From contig NZ_CP011789.1 in the NCBI RefSeq assembly GCF_001636055.1, positions 930,001 through 994,000 on the forward strand: a stretch of DNA of 64,000 nucleotides. The letters are read 5' to 3'. The notes beneath the pieces are model-generated. The model saw only the letters and a program-made list of their open reading frames with translations, was not told the DNA's origin and searched no databases. Every line of letters begins with the position of its first letter. The first letter of the stretch is position 1. A program made the translations under genes and the position numbers. This stretch comes from Pseudomonas putida. GTDB lineage: Bacteria > Pseudomonadota > Gammaproteobacteria > Pseudomonadales > Pseudomonadaceae. Below, one piece after another: positions 25,462-33,112 of the stretch.

Positions 25462-25974
25462 ATGATGACCAATCACACCTGCGCTGGCGCGGGCATGGGA
25501 TCGCCTGGCCTGAAAAAAGCGCTTGTTTCATCCGTACTCGGAATGTATCGTCGGCATATCGCTGCAAATTCAGCGATCGGGTTTGGCGACCCGTACAAAT
25601 CAAGGCGCATAAGCGCCCTAACTGAATCTGGCGCTTTTTTTGTGCCCAGCATTCGGCTTTATGGCGGCTGTGCGCGGGAGACCTTCGGGTCTGCCGGGTT
25701 CCTTGATTCCCGGTTCGCCAACCTGCGTACAGCTGCCACCCTAAATCGTTTGGCGACGATCCGTGGCAGCTCCTCAAATCAAGGAGCTACAACCATGACC
25801 GCCCTCATTCCGCCCAAAATCCGCGCCCTTGCCCATCGCAAGATGGCCCTCAGCGCCCTCCGCGCAAACTCGTCCGTGTCCGTCCGTTTGAAGCGCTACA
25901 ACCACCACGTAGCCCAGGCGCGTGTGCTCGAAGCACAAGGCGGTGTGCTCGAAGCACAAGGCGGTGTGCAATGA
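25462..25974 (+). CDS. Hypothetical frame overlapping a structured leader; real product probably starts at 25795
   Basis: The frame from 25462 would give 170 aa, but its first 110 codons cover an attenuator, a UUCG hairpin and further stems, so this part is probably a structured RNA leader like the P4 immunity region. An internal ATG at 25795 (MTALIPPKIRALAHRKMALS) has its own AGGAG and gives a basic 59-aa protein that ends in two copies of VLEAQGG, encoded by a 21-bp tandem repeat at 25923-25964. Its stop overlaps the next start by ATGA. Function unknown. Confidence 0.5.
   Translation: MMTNHTCAGAGMGSPGLKKALVSSVLGMYRRHIAANSAIGFGDPYKSRRISALTESGAFFVPSIRLYGGCARETFGSAGFLDSRFANLRTAATLNRLATIRGSSSNQGATTMTALIPPKIRALAHRKMALSALRANSSVSVRLKRYNHHVAQARVLEAQGGVLEAQGGVQ
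25604..25641 (+). promoter_or_regulatory. Three-segment transcription attenuator
   Basis: Segment 1 GGCGC (25604-25608), segment 2 GCGCC (25613-25617) and segment 3 GGCGCT (25630-25635) are followed by a T run to 25641. Segment 2 can pair with segment 1 (loop ATAA) or with segment 3 to form a terminator, so the two folds exclude one another. Confidence 0.7.
25679..25713 (+). other. Leader hairpins (UUCG tetraloop stem and CCGGG stem)
   Basis: AGACC-TTCG-GGTCT (25679-25692) is a classic stable tetraloop hairpin. CCGGG-N10-CCCGG follows at 25694-25713. Such density of stems within one reading frame supports a functional RNA. Confidence 0.6.
25768..25788 (+). promoter_or_regulatory. Shine-Dalgarno-sequestering hairpin before ATG 25795
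   Basis: AGCTCCT (25768-25774) pairs perfectly with AGGAGCT (25782-25788) over the loop CAAATCA. The right arm is the ribosome binding site of the ATG at 25795, so translation should be off unless the stem opens. Confidence 0.7.
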
Positions 25975-26261
25975 ACTGCGCACAAGACTGCATCAAAGCA
26001 ACGCGGCTTGAGCTGGCGGCATGGACTGCACTGGACGACCTGCGCGAGGTGCAGCAAGCGTTCGATAACGCGCACGCCGTCTTCACGATGATCATCGACA
26101 AAACGTCCGGTGTTCACATTGCCAAAGACCTTGCGACGCTTGGGATAGCCGACCTCACCGAGTGGTCAAGCAAATTGGACCGCTATGCGGATCAGCTCGA
26201 ATCGAGTCTAGCCACAGCAGATGACACTGATCCTCTGACCTCCATCACGCCGAGGGCCTAA
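25971..26261 (+). CDS. Hypothetical protein, helical
   Basis: 96 aa, start overlapping the previous stop by ATGA, so translationally coupled. Mostly amphipathic helix (LELAAWTALDDLREVQQAFDNAHAVFTMIID). No family recognised. It is 3 bp from the primase gene and belongs to the replication operon. Confidence 0.7.
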   Translation: MNCAQDCIKATRLELAAWTALDDLREVQQAFDNAHAVFTMIIDKTSGVHIAKDLATLGIADLTEWSSKLDRYADQLESSLATADDTDPLTSITPRA

Positions 26262-26264
26262 ACC

Positions 26265-27296
26265 ATGTCCGCAAAAAACGGTGCACTGGCGCCGACGGGA
26301 TCGGCTTGCCCAAAGAAAGTTGACGCTATCCGCCAAGTCGCGGCATTCGCTCAGAGTCGCGCCCACATCCTGGTGCCCGACCTACTGCCAGGGGGCAGGC
26401 AGCGCGGGACTGAATGGTGGGCAAAGAACCCCGCTCGAGCGGATCGCAAAGCGGGCAGTTTCTCAGTGAGCCTCACTGAAGGCTGCTGGAGTGACTTCGC
26501 GAGCGGCGATCGGGGCGGCGACCTGGTGAGCTTGGCCGCGCTGGCGCTGCACATGACCCAGAGCGATGCCGCCGCATGGATCGCTCGACGCCTCGGCCTC
26601 GACATTCCGATTCTCGAAGGGCGCCCAGGACTGCCATCAGCGCAGCTTCAACAGCGGCTGGAGAGGGCTGCGCAGGAAGCGGTTGCGAAGGCAGAGCACA
26701 TCGCACTACAAGCCCAGGCCCGCCAGGGTGTGGCTGCCGAGCGAGCAATCACGATGTGGAGCAAGGCATTCGCTGCTGACGTTCGCCACCCCTACCTGAT
26801 GCGCAAGCAAATTGCACCGCGGGGTATCCGTCAGCATGGACAGGATCTGCTGATCCCTCTCTATGCCGAGGGCCTGATGGTCAACCTTCAGCGCATCACT
26901 GCAAACGGAGAGAAGCGTTTCCTTCCTGGCGGCCAGGTCAAAGGCGCGTATTGCCCCATCGGCAGGCCAGTGCGCGGCGCTCGTCTCTATGTGGCCGAGG
27001 GCTGGGCAACGGCGTGCACCATTCACGACCTGACCGGGTGCGCTGTGGCGGCTGCGATGAACGCTGGAAACCTCAAACCTGTGGCGCTCGCCATGAAGGC
27101 GAAGTACCCCGATGCGCTCTTGGTAATCGCCGGCGACGACGACCGCGAGACCGAAGGTAACCCGGGTCGTACAGCGGCAATGGCTGCTGCATTGGCGGCG
27201 GGTGCCGAAGTCAGCTTCCCCGAGTGGCCGGACAGCGCCCCGCTGGCGCTGAGCGACTTCAACGACCTGCATGTTTGGAGTGCCGGCCATGAGTGA
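26265..27296 (+). CDS. Toprim_3 DNA primase-like protein
   Basis: 343 aa. The C-terminal Toprim_3 domain is shown by RLYVAEGWATACTIHDLTG (catalytic Glu), LVIAGDDDRETEGNPGR (the Asp pair) and LSDFNDLHV. The N-terminal half carries GSFSVSLTEGCWSDFASGDRGGDLVSLAALAL, the region preceding Toprim in P4-alpha-like and phage primases. Partner of the downstream ATPase, with overlapping stop and start (ATGAGTGA). It likely primes replication of the excised element. Confidence 0.88.
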   Translation: MSAKNGALAPTGSACPKKVDAIRQVAAFAQSRAHILVPDLLPGGRQRGTEWWAKNPARADRKAGSFSVSLTEGCWSDFASGDRGGDLVSLAALALHMTQSDAAAWIARRLGLDIPILEGRPGLPSAQLQQRLERAAQEAVAKAEHIALQAQARQGVAAERAITMWSKAFAADVRHPYLMRKQIAPRGIRQHGQDLLIPLYAEGLMVNLQRITANGEKRFLPGGQVKGAYCPIGRPVRGARLYVAEGWATACTIHDLTGCAVAAAMNAGNLKPVALAMKAKYPDALLVIAGDDDRETEGNPGRTAAMAAALAAGAEVSFPEWPDSAPLALSDFNDLHVWSAGHE

Positions 27297-28824
27297 CGGA
27301 AAGGTCATCACGCTGATGAGCAAGAGCCCTGTTCAAGAAGCCATCAAGCGCCTCGGCACCGATGCTGGCGCGCTGTACGAGCCAATCATCCTCATGGAAC
27401 TCAAGCGCGTCCGAGCCAAAGAGCCGTCAGCATGGGCGAGAATCCGGCAGCAGGTGAAGGACACCAAGGTTCTGTCCATGGTCGACTTCGACCGTCTCAC
27501 GGCTCAGGACGACGAGGAGAAGGCTGCCACTGGCGGCGGCATCTTCCCCGAGGTCGAACCCTGGTCAGTCCCTGTCGCTGGCGCGGAACTGCTGGACGAC
27601 ATCGCAAGTGCCATCAAGCGTTACGTGATTTCCGACGCAGCCACGATCCAGGCGGCGGCGTTGTGGGCTACTTTCACCTGGTTGATCGACTCGGTACAGG
27701 TCGCCCCGATCGCCAACATCACAGCCCCCGAGAAGCGGTGTGGCAAGTCGATAATGCTCACGGCATTGGGGAACCTGGTTAACCGCAAGCTGCAGGTGTC
27801 GAACATCGCGCCGGCAGCGTTGTTTCGTTCCATCGAGCTGTGGTCGCCCACCCTGCTGATCGACGAGGTGGACGCCTTCCTACGCGACAATGAGGAGGCG
27901 CGAGGCATCCTCAACGCCGGATTCACCCGTGACAGCGCCGTGGTGATTCGCTGTGTGGGTGATGATCACATGCCCACGCCTTTCAGGGTGTGGGGCGCTA
28001 AGGCGCTCTGTGGTATCGGCAAGATTGCCGACACCTTGGCAGACAGGAGCATCCCTCTTCGACTCCGGCGGAAACTTCCTGGTGAATCCACGGAGGTATT
28101 GCGTCACTCCGACCCGGATCTGTGGGCCAACCTTCGCTCCAGGATGATGCGCTTCGCCCAGGACAACGCCGACCAGATCGGGAAGGCCAGGCCGGCCACA
28201 ATCAATGGGCTGAACGATCGCGCCAATGACTGCTGGGAGCCCCTTCTGGCGATCGCGGAAGCAGCGGGCGGTGAATGGCCTGGCATCGCTCGCCAGGCGG
28301 CACGATCACTTCATGAGATCGAAGACGATAGCCCGAGCGTCGGTGTGGAGTTGCTTAACGATATCAAAACCATCTTCGACACCAAGCAGGCGAACAAGAT
28401 GTTCAGCGCCACTCTGCTTGAACATCTTATGGCCGACGATGAGGCGCCGTGGCCTACCTGGAACCGTGGCAAGCCGATGACGGCGCGTCAGCTCTCAACG
28501 AAATTGGGCGAGTTTGGCATTAAGTCGAAGGACATTCGGATCGGCACCATTAACAAAAAAGGATACGACCGAGCCGATTTTTCGGAAGCGTTCACCAGAT
28601 ACCTTTCCGCCGAAACCCTAGTCGCATCCGCGACAGCGCTACAACCCAATGGCCATGCGGCTTTCAGCGATTTATCGCCCGCGACAGGTCGTCCCCGCGT
28701 CGCGGATGAAAAAACGCTGCAAGCCACGGACCATGCAGGGTGTCGCGTTGTCGCGGATGAAACACCCCCCCCGCTGGGTGTGGAGGACGAATATGCCGCT
28801 GGGCCGGAAGAGGAGGAGGTGTGA
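27289..28824 (+). CDS. DUF3631-domain ATPase (replicative helicase-like)
   Basis: 511 aa from ATG 27289, which overlaps the primase stop. DUF3631 region: a Walker A-like APEKRCGKSIML and Walker B TLLIDEVDAFL, followed by VWGAKALCGIGKIADTLADRSIPLRLRRK. It is related to the SF3/D5-type helicase partners of phage primases, so the pair resembles a split P4 alpha protein. The last 70 codons run through TGTCGCGGAT repeats, so the C-terminus is dictated by iterons and may be a late addition. Confidence 0.85.
   Translation: MSDGKVITLMSKSPVQEAIKRLGTDAGALYEPIILMELKRVRAKEPSAWARIRQQVKDTKVLSMVDFDRLTAQDDEEKAATGGGIFPEVEPWSVPVAGAELLDDIASAIKRYVISDAATIQAAALWATFTWLIDSVQVAPIANITAPEKRCGKSIMLTALGNLVNRKLQVSNIAPAALFRSIELWSPTLLIDEVDAFLRDNEEARGILNAGFTRDSAVVIRCVGDDHMPTPFRVWGAKALCGIGKIADTLADRSIPLRLRRKLPGESTEVLRHSDPDLWANLRSRMMRFAQDNADQIGKARPATINGLNDRANDCWEPLLAIAEAAGGEWPGIARQAARSLHEIEDDSPSVGVELLNDIKTIFDTKQANKMFSATLLEHLMADDEAPWPTWNRGKPMTARQLSTKLGEFGIKSKDIRIGTINKKGYDRADFSEAFTRYLSAETLVASATALQPNGHAAFSDLSPATGRPRVADEKTLQATDHAGCRVVADETPPPLGVEDEYAAGPEEEEV
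28618..28790. repeat. Iteron block B (inverted relative to block A)
   Basis: Exact TGTCGCGGAT copies at 28626-28635 (minus) and 28749-28758 (plus), and CGTCGCGGAT at 28698-28707. 28674-28786 aligns with the reverse complement of 24107-24207, including the shared GCCACGRRAYAYGC-like centre and the GTCGCGGATGAAAC end. Confidence 0.65.
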
Positions 28825-29117
28825 TGGCTGCCATCGACTACCTCCGGGATCAGGGGCTATCCGTCCGCAAGCGTGGGATGCGCGTGATCATCGGTCCCAA
28901 AGCGCTGATCACCGACGACATTCGCAGGTACGTGAAAGCCCATCGCCTTTCGCTGCTGGCAGAGCTTGCCGCCAACGATGGCATTGAGCGCCGCTGCAAC
29001 TGGACAGTGCTGGTGCCTGGATGCCGGCCGTTCACGATGATCAGCGAGCCAATCACACGCGACGAAGCGTTAGCAGACGTTCGTGTGCGCTGGCCAGGTG
29101 CGGAGGTGGGGCCGTGA
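28824..29117 (+). CDS. Small protein with TubC_N-like docking domain
   Basis: 97 aa from ATG 28824, which shares its A with the previous TGA. The N-terminal 55 residues (YLRDQGLSVRKRGMRVIIGPKALITDDIRRYVKAHRLSLLAEL) follow the TubC N-terminal docking pattern, often found beside primases in mobile elements. Suggests a protein-docking accessory of the replication complex (inference). Confidence 0.65.
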   Translation: MAAIDYLRDQGLSVRKRGMRVIIGPKALITDDIRRYVKAHRLSLLAELAANDGIERRCNWTVLVPGCRPFTMISEPITRDEALADVRVRWPGAEVGP

Positions 29118-29371
29118 CGAGTTCTATCAGACGCCTAGACGACCAATCGTCGAGCGCTCGACGAGGTGGGCGGGAATTCCCGCTTTGGCAAAACACGGGA
29201 TTTTCCTTCCGTATCGGATGCCCCGACCACGTTCGCCAAGGTGTAGGGAACGCCACAGTGTGTTGCTTTCCACACAGTGGCGCCCTGATCCGAATCGGAC
29301 CAAATGAGCCGACTCGGATCACCTGGTCTCGTTCGGTGAAACGACACCCTCAGTTTGAGGACATAGCATGA
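29114..29371 (+). CDS. Possible small hypothetical protein
   Basis: 85 codons from GTG 29114, which overlaps the preceding stop (GTGA). It reaches 4 bases into the second recombinase gene. Arg/Ser rich, no family recognised; may simply be spacer. Confidence 0.25.
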   Translation: MTSSIRRLDDQSSSARRGGREFPLWQNTGFSFRIGCPDHVRQGVGNATVCCFPHSGALIRIGPNEPTRITWSRSVKRHPQFEDIA

Positions 29372-30663
29372 CCACCAAACACATCACATTCACTGACGCC
29401 GAGATCCGCAGGCAGGCCGGTCAGCCGGTGCGCCAGTTGCGTGACCCGCGCTATCCCGAGCTGCGCTTTCGCTACTCCACCACCGACCGTAGCCGGGGCG
29501 CTTGGCATGTCGTCATCGCTGGCAAGTGGGGCAAGGCGGGCAATTTCCCCAGCTTGAGCGCCAAGGCGATGCTGGCGGCGCTGCCGGGCATCCTGGCACG
29601 TCGTGCCGTCGATCCCGAAGCGCATTCACTGACCAGTACCTGGCGCCGCACTGGTGAGCTACTGGACTGGTACATGGACCGGATGCTGCGCGATCGCAAC
29701 CTGTCGGACAAGCGCAAGGCCGGGGCAAAGTCGGCCCTCAAGTGCCACCTCGTGCCGCGTCTGGCCAACCTGCCACTGGCAGACGTGAATAAGGCCACGC
29801 TTGACCAGCACCTGATGTGGCCGCTACAGGAGCGCTATGCGCTGTCCTTCGTGCGCCTGGTCTACAACGTGCTGGCTGTGGCCATGCGCAAGGCACACCG
29901 GCTGGGCCTGCTCGAGCAGAACCCCATGGCGTCGCTGCGCTTTGGTGACTTTGTGTCTACGCGGATTAAGCCCAAGTCGTCACGGCTGCGCGAGAAGGAC
30001 TTGCCCGATCTGCTGGCCAAGCTGGCCACTTGGGACTGGAACGAGACGCGCCCCGGTGACGCCATGCTGGCGCTGATGATGCTGTGTCACGGTACACGCC
30101 TCGGGGAGACGCGCAGCGCGCTGTGGCGCAATGTCGATCTACAGGCCGGCCAGTGGTTCATCCCCGCTGACGACACCAAGACCAAGCAGGATCACACCTT
30201 GCCGCTGACCCGCCAGGCCTGCGCGCTGCTGAGCCGCTATCAGGCCCAGTTGGCCGCGCTGGGTTATCACGGTGCCTACCTGTTCCCGTCCAATCGGCGC
30301 GGACCACTGAGCGCCACGGCAGCGAGTCAGGTATTTGCGGAGCTGAGCGGACGTCAGTGGACCAGCCACGATATCCGCAAGGTCGTGCGCACTGCTTGGA
30401 TGGACCTGGGCGTGGATTACCTGGTGGGCGAGATGCTGGTGAACCACGCCCTGCGCAACATGGACGCCACCTACATCCACACCACTGCAGAGGCCCTGAA
30501 GCGCGAAGCACTGGAACGCTGGCACGACCAGTTAGACCGACTCGGGTTGAACGTGCTGACAGGCGAGACAGGGACGAGACACGAAATTTCGCGAAATTCG
30601 CTACAGGCCACGGATGACAAGGCACGTAGCCAAATCACGGATGCATCACAGGGGAGCATGTAA
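29368..30663 (+). CDS. Second tyrosine recombinase, mid-island
   Basis: 431 aa with the full catalytic set: Arg in CHGTRLGETR, Lys in DDTKTKQDHTLPL, HxxR in SHDIRKVVRTAW, His in LVNHALRN and Tyr in DATYIHT. It is unlike the integrase at 22665 in sequence and keeps the canonical His. The last 35 residues include sequence similar to the iteron blocks (CTACAGGCCACGGATGAC at 30601). It is followed 3 bp later by an excisionase-like gene, so the two may form a complete second recombination cassette. Confidence 0.9.
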   Translation: MTTKHITFTDAEIRRQAGQPVRQLRDPRYPELRFRYSTTDRSRGAWHVVIAGKWGKAGNFPSLSAKAMLAALPGILARRAVDPEAHSLTSTWRRTGELLDWYMDRMLRDRNLSDKRKAGAKSALKCHLVPRLANLPLADVNKATLDQHLMWPLQERYALSFVRLVYNVLAVAMRKAHRLGLLEQNPMASLRFGDFVSTRIKPKSSRLREKDLPDLLAKLATWDWNETRPGDAMLALMMLCHGTRLGETRSALWRNVDLQAGQWFIPADDTKTKQDHTLPLTRQACALLSRYQAQLAALGYHGAYLFPSNRRGPLSATAASQVFAELSGRQWTSHDIRKVVRTAWMDLGVDYLVGEMLVNHALRNMDATYIHTTAEALKREALERWHDQLDRLGLNVLTGETGTRHEISRNSLQATDDKARSQITDASQGSM

Positions 30664-30666
30664 ATC

Positions 30667-30897
30667 ATGGTGGACGTTGAAAAAGATGTTGCCGAGCGGC
30701 TAGCCCAGGCCGGCATCACGCCATTGATTGGAGGCCTGGTGCCTGAGCCAGCGACAGCTGACCTGCTGGGATATGCCCCCAGTTACCTGCGCCGCCTGGC
30801 TGCCGAGGGTCGTTCACCGCTGCCATTCGTACGCCGGGGCAATCGGCGGTTCTACAAAATAGCCGACATAGTGCGCTTTGCGACGGATACCGACTGA
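30667..30897 (+). CDS. Excisionase/AlpA-like helix-turn-helix protein
   Basis: 76 aa. The pattern PEPATADLLGYAPSYLRRLAAEGRSPLPFVRRGNRRFYKIADIVRF is that of MerR-like excisionases (HTH_17). Located directly after the second recombinase, it could act as its directionality factor or regulate the capsid gene that follows. Confidence 0.75.
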   Translation: MVDVEKDVAERLAQAGITPLIGGLVPEPATADLLGYAPSYLRRLAAEGRSPLPFVRRGNRRFYKIADIVRFATDTD

Positions 30898-30919
30898 GGG
30901 CGTCGAAGTTAACCGCTGA

Positions 30920-30970
30920 CCGGGGTGTGCGTGCGCGCATAGGGTAGACGGCATCACCTAGACACCCCGG
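30920..30970 (+). promoter_or_regulatory. Long-range inverted repeat in the capsid 5' UTR
   Basis: CCGGGGTGT (30920-30928) and ACACCCCGG (30962-30970) are perfect 9-bp arms. The right arm overlaps the GGAG ribosome binding site (30969-30972) of the capsid ATG at 30979. Confidence 0.5.
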
Positions 30971-30978
30971 AGACACCC

Positions 30979-32166
30979 ATGCCAGACCCGTATCAGCAAG
31001 ACATTCAGCAAATGAGCGCAACGCTCACAGCCATCGGCACTCAGATCACCGACTTCAAATCATCCTCGGAACAGAAGCAGACCGAGTTCGGTGCTCGCCT
31101 CCTCGAAATGGAACAGAAAATGGTGAACGTCGGTGTTCGCCGCGGCGCCAATGACGACTCCGCCGACGCCAATGCCGTGACGGCCCAGGTGGTGGCTGCT
31201 GACGGCATCACCGGTTTCAGGGCTGGCTCGATGAAGTCCACGGGCCAGATCAACTGCAAGGTCGGTGTACGTGCCGCGATCACCAACCCCAACCAAGGCG
31301 TTACTGGCTCCACCAGCTACCCCACCGCCCCCCAACGTGATGGCAACGGTATTCGCGGCATTGCTCAGCCGCGCCTGAGCCTACTGGACGTGCTACCCAT
31401 CGTGCCTGTCACCAGCGCCACTTATGAGTTCGTGCGCCTGGACGGCTACATCAACGGCGCGGCGTACCAGAAGGAAGAGGGTGACGAGAAGGCCGAGGGA
31501 TCAATGCCGACCAAGATGGAGCGCGCAGAGATTGCCACCATCGCCACCTGGATTCCGGCGAGCCTCCAAGTCCTGCAAGACAACGACCAGCTCGAGGGGC
31601 AGATCAACACCCTGATGAGCGTGGGTGTTCGCCAGAAGCTGGAGGCTGAGCTGATCAACGGCGAAGGTGGGGCGGGCGAGATCCTCGGTTTCAGGAAACA
31701 GGCCACCGCCGCAGGCATCACCAGCGGCAAGCCAGCCGATCGCATCGGCGCCGCCCTGACCGACCTGAAGGCCGAGGGCTGGAACCCAAACGTCATCGTG
31801 ATGAACCCGCGTGACTGGTTCGCCATCGAGAGCGAGCGCGCCGACGGCGCCGAGGGCGGCGATGGTCAGTACGTCATCGGCACTCCACGCGACCCGGCTC
31901 CGCCCAGTCTGTGGGGCACGCCGGTAGTGGTCACCAACGGCATGCCGCAAGGTGAAACGCTGATCCTCGACACTACCGTGGCCGCGCTGCTCGATCGTCA
32001 GGAAGTGACGGTGGAGGCCAGTCGTCACGATGGCGACAACTTCCGTCGCAACCTGGTGACCATCTTGGCGGAGCTGCGCGCCGGCCTGGCCGTCTTCGCG
32101 CCTACCGCCACGCGCCTGGTCACGCTGGGCACCGCTGCCAGCACCGCGGGCAAGGCATCCAAGTAG
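30979..32166 (+). CDS. HK97-type phage major capsid protein
   Basis: 395 aa. The N-terminal coiled delta/scaffold domain (about residues 1-60) is followed by the HK97 capsid fold: PRLSLLDVLPIVPVTSATYEFVRLDG, EKAEGSMPTKMERAEIATIATWIPASLQVLQDNDQLEGQIN, GILG-like GEILGFRKQ, NVIVMNPRDWFAIE and LRAGLAVFAPTATRLVTL. It seems complete and keeps coding quality. No terminase, portal or protease gene is nearby, which is unusual for a prophage and suggests capsid use or interference by a satellite. Confidence 0.93.
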   Translation: MPDPYQQDIQQMSATLTAIGTQITDFKSSSEQKQTEFGARLLEMEQKMVNVGVRRGANDDSADANAVTAQVVAADGITGFRAGSMKSTGQINCKVGVRAAITNPNQGVTGSTSYPTAPQRDGNGIRGIAQPRLSLLDVLPIVPVTSATYEFVRLDGYINGAAYQKEEGDEKAEGSMPTKMERAEIATIATWIPASLQVLQDNDQLEGQINTLMSVGVRQKLEAELINGEGGAGEILGFRKQATAAGITSGKPADRIGAALTDLKAEGWNPNVIVMNPRDWFAIESERADGAEGGDGQYVIGTPRDPAPPSLWGTPVVVTNGMPQGETLILDTTVAALLDRQEVTVEASRHDGDNFRRNLVTILAELRAGLAVFAPTATRLVTLGTAASTAGKASK

Positions 32167-32255
32167 CACTTGGCGTGGGTCAGCTGTGAGTGCCACGAAC
32201 CCAGTAACCGCAGCTGTCGGAGCCCTACTTATCCTTTCGAGGGTGATCCGGCATT

Positions 32256-32280
32256 GGCCCGCTCACGCGGGCCTTTTCTT
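32256..32280 (+). terminator. Terminator after the capsid gene
   Basis: GGCCCGC-TCAC-GCGGGCC (32256-32273) followed by TTTTCTTTC. Confidence 0.85.
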
Positions 32281-32297
32281 TCAATCTGGAGAACGCC

Positions 32298-32495
32298 ATG
32301 AGCCATACCCATCTACCCAAGCCAGTGCAACGAGCACTGAATCAGATCGCCCACAGTCGCGCCTTGCTGCGCCAGATGGAGGAGCGCGAGCGGTTGAGCA
32401 AACAAATCGATCGGCTGTTGGCCAGCGGCATGAGCGCAGCAGAAGCGCTGGAGCAGATTCGGTCGGCGCCGCCGTACAAAGCGCCGGACTACTGA
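32298..32495 (+). CDS. Small helical hypothetical protein
   Basis: 65 aa with a good ribosome binding site (CTGGAGAACGCC before ATG). Mostly helix, rich in Arg/Glu/Leu (RALNQIAHSRALLRQMEERERLSKQIDRLLASG). No family recognised. It lies just past the capsid terminator and may form its own short transcript. Confidence 0.65.
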   Translation: MSHTHLPKPVQRALNQIAHSRALLRQMEERERLSKQIDRLLASGMSAAEALEQIRSAPPYKAPDY

Positions 32496-32581
32496 GGGGG
32501 GGCGGGTCGAAAGTCTGGAAGGTCCGCAGACCTAGACCGCCTGGGACCCCACGTACAGATTTTTTCCCCTTTTACAGAAAA

Positions 32582-32720
32582 TGTTAAAGCTGCTTTAACA
32601 CCCATGCCGCTCTTGCATGACCACGAAGGCCAAGCCAGCCGTGGTCTACAGGCCGAAACGGCAGGGATATGGGGTGTTAAAAAAGTTAAAGCTCCGCGCC
32701 CAAAAAGTTAAAGCTTTAAC
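32582..32720. promoter_or_regulatory. TTAAAGC palindrome cluster
   Basis: TGTTAAAGC-T-GCTTTAACA (32582-32600) and GTTAAAGCTTTAAC (32707-32720) are perfect palindromes, with a further half site GTTAAAGC at 32685-32692. All precede the gene at 32750 and look like operators for one regulator. Confidence 0.65.
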
Positions 32721-32749
32721 ATCAGCGTTAACATCTGGAGAGCCAACGG

Positions 32750-33112
32750 ATGACCAGCAAAGCCCCCACCCAAACCTCCTTTCAGGATCGATTCCGCGTC
32801 GCCTGCCAGGTGACTGAATTCACCTTGCATCAAGACGGGCCCTGCTACTGCCTATGGGACGTGCAACACGTCAAGCAGGGCCAGCACATGAAAGTGGACG
32901 GTGTGTTCTTCACTGAGGAAGAGGCTCGCATCTCTGCCGACTTGCTCAAAGGCACGCTTGGCGGAACCCGAGCCTATATGAGCGTTTATGCCCCGAACTG
33001 GAACCCTGACCCGCGCCGGGAGGCCAGCATTCGCCTGGAAGCGCTGCAGTGTCGTGAGATGCTGGCCCGTCGGCTTGGAGTGCACCTGCCGATGCCCCAG
33101 GAGGCCGTGTAA
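32750..33112 (+). CDS. Hypothetical protein of the tail-assembly operon
   Basis: 120 aa, ribosome binding site GGAG before ATG. The stop TAA shares its last A with the ATG of the tail assembly gene, so the two are coupled. No family recognised. Preceded by the TTAAAGC palindromes. Confidence 0.7.
   Translation: MTSKAPTQTSFQDRFRVACQVTEFTLHQDGPCYCLWDVQHVKQGQHMKVDGVFFTEEEARISADLLKGTLGGTRAYMSVYAPNWNPDPRREASIRLEALQCREMLARRLGVHLPMPQEAV

Noticed and set aside
25056..25472. Open frame on the minus strand opposite alpA
   Set aside because: It is the complement of alpA and its control region, has no good start, and alpA is well supported.
25923..25970. Tandem repeat as a start of a CRISPR array or minisatellite
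   Set aside because: Only two 21-bp units in frame, each giving VLEAQGG, with no spacers. It is a simple coding duplication.
32617..32817. Plus-strand frame of 66 codons before the gene at 32750
   Set aside because: It overlaps the TTAAAGC operators and the start of a better-supported gene, and has no ribosome binding site.
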